Positions 55,185 to 64,000 of a stretch of 64,000 nt of DNA are shown here, in pieces. The stretch's first letter is position 1. Each line of letters opens with the position of its first letter. Source of the DNA: Ostrinia nubilalis. Its lineage: Eukaryota; Arthropoda; Insecta; Lepidoptera; Crambidae. The stretch is taken from positions 5,642,001-5,706,000 of the forward strand of contig NC_087092.1 of the NCBI RefSeq assembly GCF_963855985.1, given 5' to 3'. A program made the position numbers and the translations under genes. The notes below the pieces were generated by a model. That model saw only the letters and a list, made by a program, of their open reading frames with translations, made no database searches and was not told where the DNA came from.

Positions 55185-57295
55185 TTGCCTGACGTTTCGA
55201 CCGGATTGCACCGGCCGTGGTCATAGGCTGACTGGAGCGTCGAGGGCGCGATCCTATCGAATTGTCAGTAATCTTATTTCAATATTATCTATACGCGTAT
55301 CACTTTAAAACCTGTTTAAGTTGATATATTAAAGAAAATATTTTTTTCAGGATTTTAAAAAGCACTGAGCACTGAAAAATAAAAGCTTGTAATGATCCTT
55401 TCAAACAAACAAAGAATCATCGTTTGTTAACAACAATCAATTGCACCGTGCACCGCCTCATTCTTCCTGCATGACCCGTGGTTGACTGGCAGAGAATGCC
55501 ATCCGGCATTTAGTCCGCCACAATTCATTGTATGTATGTATGTGGTAAAAGTTTAAATAAATAAAATAAAAATATATTGTGAGTATTTTCCGGATTCTGA
55601 AAAACTACTGAAATAATACATAGAACCACCAAAAAAGATTCGACGAATTGAACAAAAGGAGCTGAAGTATGAGAAATCCGAAGATTTTAACATGATAGGC
55701 AAAACAATTCAGATTTGATAAAATCGTGTTCGGATTTTCAAGATCTTTTAAAAGAAAGATGCCATCTTTTAAAACTCTATAGAATCGATGCTCAAATCGC
55801 AATTCAATTTGACGCTTTAAGCTTTTGCTGAATTTGAATATTTCAATCACTAGGAATAATCTACGCTGAAGTTTGAATAAATCAATCATGAATATTAACT
55901 TATACCTAAATCGAGTTGTATATGCAATTAGACGTTTAGATCTTTTTGTAATACGGACGGATCATGGTTATACCAGTTATACTGAGGCTGAGCTTTACAC
56001 ACAAACTAGCGCTCAGCCCCTGCTTCGCCTATAGCACTCAGGATCATGATTCATATCAGAAATGATTTTTGAAATCGGTCTAGTAGTTCCTGAGATTATC
56101 GCGTTCAAACAAACAAACTCTTCAGGTTTATAATAAGTAAAGTATAAATGTATTTACAAACGGGACTTATTAAGTCTATTAATATTTAAAAAACAAACCT
56201 ACTTTATGTCTCACGCTACATTACTTTATTTGAGTAAGACATTATTTACTTAGAGAGCTTATTTACGCAGAGCGTTGTAGTTTCACGCACGAGTCGCTTA
56301 AATAGTAACCACACAATAACACAGCATTTCAACTACATAACTAAAATTATACCTATAGCTTAAAGTATTTCTATAAATACAATCAGATTTCCCAATGACG
56401 AAACTAAATACCACGTACCAAAGGGAAACTTCCAGATGCTACTACGAATGGACTTTCCCTCAGCTTTTCACAAAAGGGCGCCGTCTACGTAATAAGCAAA
56501 ACGAGACGTAATTTACCTACAGGTAGGGTTGCCAACGACAAGAAATAACGCAGCGAAGGATTATAAGCTATGCCAAATTGCCAAGCTATTTAACCAAGAG
56601 TGGACTAGTTTAATGCGAAAAAAAAACTTCATCAAAAGATTTAATTAATGTTTGCTACACAATAAATAAAGACCATAAGAAAACAACGGTTTTGACGAGT
56701 TCAAAATGTAGGTACTAAAACAATATGCCTATGATCTACCTAACATAAGTCACTAAAATATATTTTGGCAGGTTTTCTACATTAAAAATCACATCTTACT
56801 TCTTGGCTGTCTGATTAAAAAACACGTTTATTATTTCCGGGAATAGCAGCGTGACAACCCTATTGTCACCGCCTCTGTCCCCTGGATTGTGTCGTCAATG
56901 CTGTTACAACTTTCGCCGCCCTTATAAAGGTTTTAAGAAATCTCATTTTTTCTCGCTTCGTACATAATACAGTTAGCACTCGTACATTGCTGATACGTAA
57001 TAATAAATCATGTTTCATTCTTCTTTCACGGAATAAGTAGGCAAGAATGTATTTAAAAGCTGTGGCTTTTCTTATGTGTGATGTAAGCTTAGTACAGGAT
57101 TCTGATTCTAGGCAGTAGTACTGAATAGTACTACTGCAATAAGCTTCGTCAACGGCTTCTAGCGTGTGTTAAAATTAAATGTTTAAAATATCTCTTGGTA
57201 ATTAATACGTAAGCTACCAAAGTGTCTAGTTTTATAAGAACAAAGTACTTCAAAAAGATAATTAATAAAGATTGTTAAAATTAAATAATAGTACC
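55185..57295. other. Intergenic, one degraded dispersed repeat
   Basis: About 55995-56150 holds text of the 'cagcccctgcttcgcctata' and 'ctagtagttcctgagattat' type, a degraded short interspersed repeat. The rest is AT-rich without a supported gene. A 94-codon minus-strand frame at 55605-55889 has no recognisable domain. Confidence 0.35.
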
Positions 57296-57301
57296 TATGT
57301 A

Positions 57302-57511
57302 CAGTCGAGTTCATAAATATATTGGCAGTGCCAATATTTCAAAATATTGTTAGCCTTTTAACGATCATACATATTCATTTCAATACAAACTCATACATCA
57401 ATAAAATGTAATCATGTGACATGTTGCCGTAGCGCAGTATTGACTGAGTTACTGCGCTACACTATTTTGAAACATTTGACTTTGCCAATATTATATTTAT
57501 GAACTCGACTG
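57302..57511. mobile_element. TA-flanked MITE (Tc1/mariner-like)
   Basis: 210 bp with ends CAGTCGAGTTCATAAATATA, inverted on the right with one small difference, and TA on both sides (57300-57301, 57512-57513). Non-coding. Confidence 0.75.
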
Positions 57512-57710
57512 TACCTACTTCTTACAGTAACTTTTCCATGACTCCTCTAAAATGCTCATGTTCATGACGTAAAATTATAATGACCATTAAATAATAATGG
57601 ATTCAATTCTTTAAATAAACCGCCTCTTATTTCACATTCATAAAAAGACTAACGGAATAAAATATTAATCCGACGAGACTGATGAGCTTTGTAACAAAAA
57701 TGTTATAATA

Positions 57711-57950
57711 CAGGGTGTTAGGTAAATGGGTTTATAAGCGGACACTAGCTCATATTAACATGCATATAGATGGTATGTGGAAGTTAGAAATTTGATATCA
57801 TCATTTTAATTTTCTAAAATAAATTTTATCTTTTTTATCCTCATTTTAATTAAAATGAGGATATCAATTTTCTGACTTCACCATACCATTTATATGCATA
57901 TTTTAACGTGGGCTAGTGTCGGCTTATAAACCCATTTACCTAACACCCTG
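57711..57950. mobile_element. TA-flanked fold-back MITE
   Basis: 240 bp with ends CAGGGTGTTAGGTAAATGGG and TA on both sides (57709-57710, 57951-57952). The arms are long and imperfect, through 'tttataagc(g/c)gacactagc'. The inner core, 'cctcattttaattaaaatga', is itself a perfect palindrome. The CAGGGTG end resembles that of the element at 41526-42218. Confidence 0.78.
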
Positions 57951-57959
57951 TATAGCCCC

Positions 57960-59640
57960 TTTAATATTCAGGTCCATTATCGTAAGAGATACGAAAAGGT
58001 TCGACTTTCATGTCGGTAATGTTATTTTATTAATATTCAGAGATTTTTATGGACAATTTATTCTAAGAATTATCCTTGTAACTTTGAACGATTTTGTTAA
58101 CTTTATTTACCCGAGGGTATATTAGGTTACTATACTAATAATATAAAGATGAAGAGTTTGTTTGCTTGAACACGTTAATCTCAGAAACTACTGACTTAAA
58201 AAATTATTTTTATGTTGAAGCCCATTTACCAAGGAAGGCTTTAGGCTATATAACATCACCCTAAAACCAATAGCCCCTATTGGTTTTGGAGTGGAGTGGA
58301 GTGGAGGAGTAAAGAAAAATGTTGCAAAAATGGGAAATATTATTCAAACTGTTTTCATGCTTATGTACGAAATCGCGGCGCGGGCACAGATTGTTTAGAT
58401 TAAAAAAAAGAAGGGGGTTTCATGTCAGTGTCATAAAGGATTCATTCATATTGAGAAGTACTAAATCTTAGCCGCCCTTTGAACTTAAGTATTAAATTGA
58501 AAACAATACAGGTGAAACTAACAAACCTGGGTATTATTATCAAAGGATCGTTTCCAATAACAAGCCCTGCGGCGTAGACTATGAAATTTTCCGAAGCAAT
58601 ATTACGTAATCAACCTTTCAAACTTCGCGATTGCCATCAAATTGTCCCGATGTTTTGAGACTTCGATGAGATTAGTATCTTTGTTGTTTATTTTAATAGC
58701 TTTCCTAGCCTGTTGTTTTAAGTTTGTTTACTGTTCACAATTTAAATTAAGCGAGTTCTTCTTAAGGCAGTTAAAGACAAAATTACTTTTCGAAATCAAT
58801 AATCTTTCAATTAAAGGTCTTTCTAGAATCGCCCGATTTAACATCAAACAAAACAACAAAAATTCATTTGTAAAATTGCGTACCTGATAAATTCATTTTA
58901 CCTACTATAAAATCACTCTTCAAGATCATAAGTTACCAGAGAGTTCGAGTAGCTTCATGTTACGAAGTTAAATAATTAACTATCTACTCATAATATTATT
59001 CCGTTCTCTAATTAAATACCTTTTGCGCTGTTCAAAACTAGTTCTAGTTCAAACATGGACTTCGTTATAATCTGTTTATTACCGAGGTTCTTTAATGAAG
59101 AAAGTTTTCTGAAAAAACTCACTGAAACTACAGGTAAAGGGATGAAGCAGAGTGGTTATTTACTTACTTAAGCAGTTTTACAGGTTTATTAACTATTCGA
59201 CGTTTCTTTAAAGATCAAATAGTTGGTCGTGAGTTCATTTTTTGAAAGGGTTCCATACTCAAAGGGTGCCAACGGGATCTTATTATTAAGGCTCTTTTCT
59301 AAGTTACAACAAGGAGAAATACTTAATAAACTGATATGTCCTTATAAAAATACTTCGTCTGTGTTCTTTTCGAACTTATAAAATATGAAAATAATAACAC
59401 CAGGGATATTTAAAATGTAATCTAACTTCAACGTTTGGCCTATATCTGGTTTAAATATTCTCTTTGTCGAAATAAATTGAAAAACGTATTAATATTTCGG
59501 CGTCGAAACAATTAAGCTTCGGCATTTTGTGACACTAACGAGTCTTTCCAAGTTCGGCACAGCGTTATTGAATAACACGGACTCGAAAATTTTAATACCG
59601 CGAGGTGACAATAACAGGAATAAAGTTACACGTTTATCAT
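57960..59640. other. Intergenic, nothing firm
   Basis: A degraded short interspersed repeat lies at about 58135-58260 ('taataatataaagatgaaga', 'ctcagaaactactgact'). A small hairpin, 'accaatagcccctattggtt', is at about 58265-58285. The 81-codon frame at 58642-58887 has a hydrophobic start but no other support. Confidence 0.35.
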
Positions 59641-59645
59641 CAAAA

Positions 59646-59727
59646 GTCTGTCAAACTCCATACAAAAAACACCGGTTATGATTAATAATTACTGTTAAAG
59701 TAAGATGGTGCAAGGTGCGACCCAGAC
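59646..59727. mobile_element. Rearranged fragment of MITE B family
   Basis: Ends in 'gttaaagtaagatggtgcaa' and 'cccagac' before TAA, like 15125-15242. The left part ('tctgtcaaactccatacaaa') is the same family's interior in the opposite orientation. Confidence 0.5.
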
Positions 59728-59885
59728 TAAATGTCCAATTGCAAAGTCGCTCTTATTAGAGCTACATACGATGCCACAGTGTTCAGCTGGATTTGCCGTC
59801 ATCTGTTCTACCGAGACATGAGTTGAACACGTCAGGTGGTATCGAGTGACATCAATCGACTTCGTTCGACATAGCTGACATACGC

Positions 59886-60004
59886 CACAAACATTACTAT
59901 GAGGTATGCTGACAGTGGAAGCACAGGGTGACACACGAACCAATCACAGCTCTTTTTTCGATTTGCTGCTTCACTTAAGCTAGCATCGTTTGTGAATACG
60001 GGGG
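59886..60004. mobile_element. Short inverted-end repeat, copy 1
   Basis: Shares 'gatttgctgcttcacttaag' and 'tttgtgaatacgggg' with the element at 62958-63106, which is in the opposite orientation. 'acaaacattactat' lies at the other end. Non-coding MITE-like sequence. Confidence 0.6.
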
Positions 60005-60009
60005 ATAGC

Positions 60010-61290
60010 GCAACACGTCTACCTATAGTAACGCCTTCTTCTAATCGTATGTGTTATTGTGACACAGGTAACAACACTAGTTCAGACTTATCACGCTCTG
60101 TTGATCCTGTCATGTCTGTGACACCTTAACGTGGCTGACTCAGGCACGTTTGAGGCAATAATTTATTTATTTTTCCATAGATTCAATATTGCAATGTCTT
60201 AGGGAAAACTAACTAAACTTGGGAGCAAAATATAGGTACCTACTCTGTATTACTTACTTTATTTTATAGTACTTATTACGTTTGTCCCACCTGGGAATTC
60301 CACGTTGAGAGATTATTCTGTCTTTTGCTCGATTTTAAAAAAGATTTTGAAACATTTATCACCAACGGAGAAAGTGAAAGTTAACGTTACTTAGATAATT
60401 CGATCAAAGGAACTAACTCGATTTAGTAGTGAACTAATCTGCCTTTGCTCAGCTATCTCCTTTGCGTTCGGAGAGGCTTAATTTTATTATCGTTCAGGAC
60501 CGATCGTTCGTAAACCGTTTTAGTGGCCTATGTAGTTTGTAGACTTGGCAATTTTGCTAACTAAAGTCAACTATTAATCTCATACTACTGACACTACGTA
60601 TATTATAATGATGCCCTTATCAGTAATTCGTACCTCCGATTACCAAATAAAAGAAATTCAACTGAATGACTGCCGCAACGAAAACTATCAAATTTTCTAA
60701 TAAATCTAACCTACATAGCAATTTGGATAGTGTTTATTGTAGCTTCTATGGTAAATTATTATTCAATGCGCAGTAGCTTAATCATCATCATCAATCAATT
60801 GGGTAGTAGACAGTACCTTTAATCACTAAGTAATTCCAAGACACAATTTCTTTAAAAGAACCCAAAATTTCAACCATGAAAATCTTAAAAAGCGGGAAAT
60901 CTATGGGAGAAAAAGCGGTTCTAAAGATAGCTCATCAAATTATCTACGTCAATTGACTCTTGATGTTAAACCCTTGTTTGTAAGTCAACAAAATTGACAA
61001 ACTATGTTGGTACGGGCTGTCATTTGGATCTGCGCCAGTGAAACGTATTTACCGCTTCCATTCACGGCGGATTATTATGAAACTCAATTAGAAACTTTTA
61101 CACGTGTTCCTCCATATTCGTATTGCGATATCACAATTATTTTATTGAATACGTATTGAATTCTGTATTATGTTCTATCCAATCCAATTTATGGATTACA
61201 CGTTGTTAATATTATGTTGCGATGAATAACGGATCGTAAGTACCTACCACTGTAATAATTACTGAGTTAAGAGTCCTTTATTACTATGAA
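60010..61290. other. Intergenic, nothing recognised
   Basis: AT-rich DNA with no supported feature. Confidence 0.4.
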
Positions 61291-61291
61291 T

Positions 61292-61515
61292 ATTGTGTTT
61301 ATCATCATCAACTCAGCCATTAGGACGTCCACTGCTAAACATAGGTCTCCCCCAATGCTTTCCATGTTGCCCGTTTGGTAGCGGCTTGCGTCCAGCCGAT
61401 TAGCGCCGATGGGGCAACAAGGTTCTGGAGTGGAAGCCGTGTACCGAAAAACGCAGTGTGGGACGACGTCCTCCCACAAGGTGGACTGACTGCATCGTAA
61501 AGCTAGTAAGAATAT
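61292..61515 (-). mobile_element. RTE-type LINE fragment with inverted 5' half
   Basis: Two head-to-head pieces. 61292 to about 61400 is a minus-strand 3' tail (reverse complement gives 'WTQAATKRATWKALGETYV', then a TGATGATGATG-type tail). About 61407-61510 reads on the + strand as 'RWGNKVLEWKPCTEKRSVGR' and 'RWTDCIVKLVR', the part that normally lies just upstream. The inverted segment meets the 3' segment with almost no sequence lost. This is the expected product of twin priming. Confidence 0.72.
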
Positions 61516-61519
61516 TGTG

Positions 61520-62410
61520 TTTAAGTAAGCCAATATTATCAGGAGGAAATCTACGAGTACTTACATCAGAATTTCTAAAAACCTTAATTTAATTAACACT
61601 ACGTAGCAAAATTATAAACTGGAGGTGTCAGTTAACAAAGGAGGCTAATCGATTCTGGTAAAAACAGATATAATAATTTTTTTTGATATCAAATTATGTA
61701 CAATAAATAACATAATAACATTAACAACATACAAAGCAACCTTAAAAACCTAATATAAATCTTACTAAAGTGTAGTTCTACGTAGTTCTTGCTAAGCAGC
61801 AATATGATTAAACTACAGACAAAACCCTAGTCTCTGTACTCATACCTACATGACCTTTAAATTCCCAGTACCAATATTAATCCTGTAATCCGGGAACTCA
61901 CTGGGTTTCAGTATCTATTCATTAAGTAAGTAGGTACAAGAGATTCAATGTAAAGACTGAATAATAAAATAAAACCTTTGTGAATGCACTGATCTGTCCA
62001 AATTACTTACAATACATTTCTTTGCGTTTCGTTTCCATTCCAGCTAACCCGAGATTTGTTTGAATGGAAATAAAAGGTGGAGGGTTTTTAACAAACTTGG
62101 ACTTTTGTCGTAGAAAAGTTCAATTTTGGATCATCATTCCAATTGAATACTTTTTGCATTGATTTTTATTTATCGACGCAGCCTAGATTCAAATATTAGT
62201 CTAGATCATCAGTACTTTTTGATTATAAAATATTTTTTTAATTTCCAAAAGTGAGCGAGTCCTTGACAGATTGAACTGTTAATTTTGCTTTTATATTATG
62301 ACAGAAGCTTCAGTGTAGGTAGACGTGCTAATAAAGTGCGCTGATGCGAGTTTAGTTTAGTGTGATTAACTTATTATTTTTATAACACAAAAATACATTT
62401 TTAAAGAATA
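61520..62410. other. Intergenic, nothing recognised
   Basis: AT-rich DNA with no supported feature. Confidence 0.4.
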
Positions 62411-62417
62411 GGTACGT

Positions 62418-62707
62418 CAGATGATTTTTTTTTATCCACAACGAGGAAGCTCTTTGCCTGTATTTCACCTGATGGTAAGTGATGATCAGGCCGAAGGTGG
62501 AAGCGAGCATCACCCGGAATCCTCAACCAAGGAGGAACTGGCTATCTTACCTCTAACTGCCGGAACACAACAATGCTGTTAACATTGTTGTTATGGCGAC
62601 AGACTTAGGTAAGATGGTGGTAGCTAGCCAGGCGGACTTAGAACAAGCCCTACCACAAACCAAACCGAACAGAAAAATCTGGTGGTCTTTCCACTAGACC
62701 ACAGAGG
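62418..62707 (+). repeat. Dispersed repeat, probably LINE 3' UTR
   Basis: Begins after a T-run with 'atccacaacgaggaagctct', 'cctgatggtaagtgatgatc' and 'aggccgaaggtggaagcgag', text common in lepidopteran non-coding DNA and usually attributed to non-LTR element 3' regions. It is GC-richer than its flanks. The class was not established. Confidence 0.5.
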
Positions 62708-62957
62708 CTGTTAAAATGAACGCTACACGCGCAATAAACAGAACTTATTGAAGCGCGAAAATAGCGCGTATAAGCTCACACGCCGAATGAGCGTGAAACG
62801 CTGATCTGAAAGCGCCCTTAATAAGTACGAGTAAGTGGACGGGCCATTAAATACTAAACAATGTCAAGCTAAATACTGTGGCATCTTATTTAATGTGTTA
62901 TTTTGCAATAAAACATATAATATGACGTGTTATTGCGTGTACAACAGGGTTGAACAA

Positions 62958-63106
62958 CCCCCGTATTCACAAACTATGCTTGCTTAAGTGAAGCAGCAAA
63001 TCGAACGCACAGCATTGAATAGCGCTCTGTGATTGGGTCGTGTGTCAACCTGTGCGTCCACGCGCGCTGGGAGACCTCATAGTATAGTAATGTTTGTGAT
63101 AACGGG
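62958..63106. mobile_element. Short inverted-end repeat, copy 2
   Basis: 149 bp with ends CCCCCGTATTCACAAAC and, inverted, CCCGTTATCACAAACATTAC. Opposite in orientation to the copy at 59886-60004. Contains 'tgcttcactt'-type sequence and a CpG-rich centre. Target duplication not resolved. Confidence 0.65.
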
Positions 63107-63109
63107 CGT

Positions 63110-64000
63110 GAGTACAACATACTTGCGACGATTTAAAAATACTTGCGAATAATAATAATGACAGTAAAAAAGACCATTATACTTACAGTAAATCAGCTTA
63201 TTTTAAACTGGCAATCACAAATCTGGCGACAATTAAACGAAAACAAGGGGTATTAGCCCCAACAATGGGGTCGGTACAATGGGTCAATTAATCCAATTTG
63301 GGGGAAGCGGGGCCATCGACTTCTCTCGATCGACTTGTAAGTTGTACCTATTTAACGTATTTAAAATGACTGTGTTTGTTTTGTGGCAAAGGTATTGTGA
63401 ATGAGAATGATCATTTCATTCACAAATAAGTATAAATAAGTTCATAGTACTTACTTATGAACTCCTTGTAACAAAGGATAATTATTTTTTGTTGCAGTTA
63501 TGTAGTTCAGTGGTGATATTATATGAGATTTTATCTACTAATTGAAATAAATGTTACATGATTTTCACATTAATCCAATAATCGGTAATCAAGTAGCGTT
63601 CATAAAATAATTTAAAAAATAATTGCTACATGTTTCACTACTTGGCTTTATTTTTCAGCGTTCATGTCGAAATAAATTGGTTCAGGCTTCGCTATTAACT
63701 TTTTATAGAGGTAGATTGCAGTGTGTGCAGAATAATTCAGTGAAGAGTTAATAAACTCATAAAAAACATTTTCATTATAAATACATTGGAAGGTTCTATT
63801 TATTTTCCTTGGGTTTTCTGGAAGAGATCGCTTTCAACAAATAAATCTTTGAAAATTTTACGGTATTGCCCCACATAGAGTTGAGTAGACACAATTTTTC
63901 ATTCAAAAGATAAATAAGTGAAGCCAAAAAAAATACATAGTTCTATTATTTATTCTGCCTGCATTCTACACACGTTTCATAAGGGGTCGTCTCTACACAC
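63110..64000. other. Intergenic, nothing recognised
   Basis: AT-rich DNA with no supported feature to the window end. Confidence 0.4.

Noticed and set aside
58642..58887. Small secreted-protein candidate with hydrophobic N terminus (81 codons)
   Set aside because: The start codon is not ATG and there is no family motif or transcript evidence. AT-rich DNA readily gives hydrophobic frames.

Overview
This is a 64 kb stretch of an AT-rich animal nuclear genome, almost certainly from a moth or butterfly. The genes are spliced with GT-AG introns. The DNA between them is filled with repeat types typical of Lepidoptera: short Helitron-like elements ending in CTAG with 'gcccgcggcttcgcccgcg' ends, 5'-truncated RTE-type LINE tails ending in ATG/ATT triplet repeats, and many small TA- or TWA-flanked inverted-repeat elements. 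The species cannot be fixed from sequence alone.

Three host loci are supported. (1) A Tob/BTG-family gene on the + strand has coding exons at 18737-19025, 21141-21232 and 22268-22645, and a 252-residue product with a complete BTG domain and a PAM2-like motif. (2) Convergent to it on the - strand is a ZAD zinc-finger gene. Its short 5' exons (34901-35041, 34124-34270, 33962-34039, 33113-33193) lead to a 4.3-kb terminal exon (26402-30724) with about 24 C2H2-type fingers. (3) A Rab26/Rab37-type small GTPase gene on the - strand has five coding exons between 51558 and 39138 and a 262-residue product with all G motifs intact.

The most interesting structure is inside the ZAD gene. The intron before the zinc-finger exon holds an intact piggyBac transposase-like ORF (31260-32903) with no recognisable piggyBac ends. 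It opens exactly at a good splice acceptor, in the same phase (0) as every upstream ZAD exon and as the zinc-finger exon. The gene therefore looks able to make two proteins by choice of last exon: ZAD plus 24 fingers (about 1,589 aa), or ZAD plus a piggyBac-derived domain (about 696 aa). This resembles the mammalian CSB-PGBD3 arrangement. Two of the three catalytic aspartates and the eight-ligand C-terminal zinc domain are present; the third catalytic position appears to be Glu.

Layout: 1-18.7 kb is gene-poor and repeat-bearing, including a 1.39-kb pogo/Tigger-like element at 6.0 kb. 18.7-23.5 kb is Tob. 24.8-35.1 kb is the ZAD/piggyBac locus. 35.3-39.1 kb is intergenic with a large hairpin MITE. 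39.1-51.6 kb is Rab26, whose introns hold several transposons. These include a 1.73-kb element with identical 105-bp inverted ends and CpG-rich cargo, and a 2.03-kb element with a 5-bp target duplication lying 44 bp from a coding exon. 51.6-64 kb is intergenic, with a second inverted copy of the Tigger-like element and several MITEs. No tRNA, rRNA or CRISPR structures were recognised.
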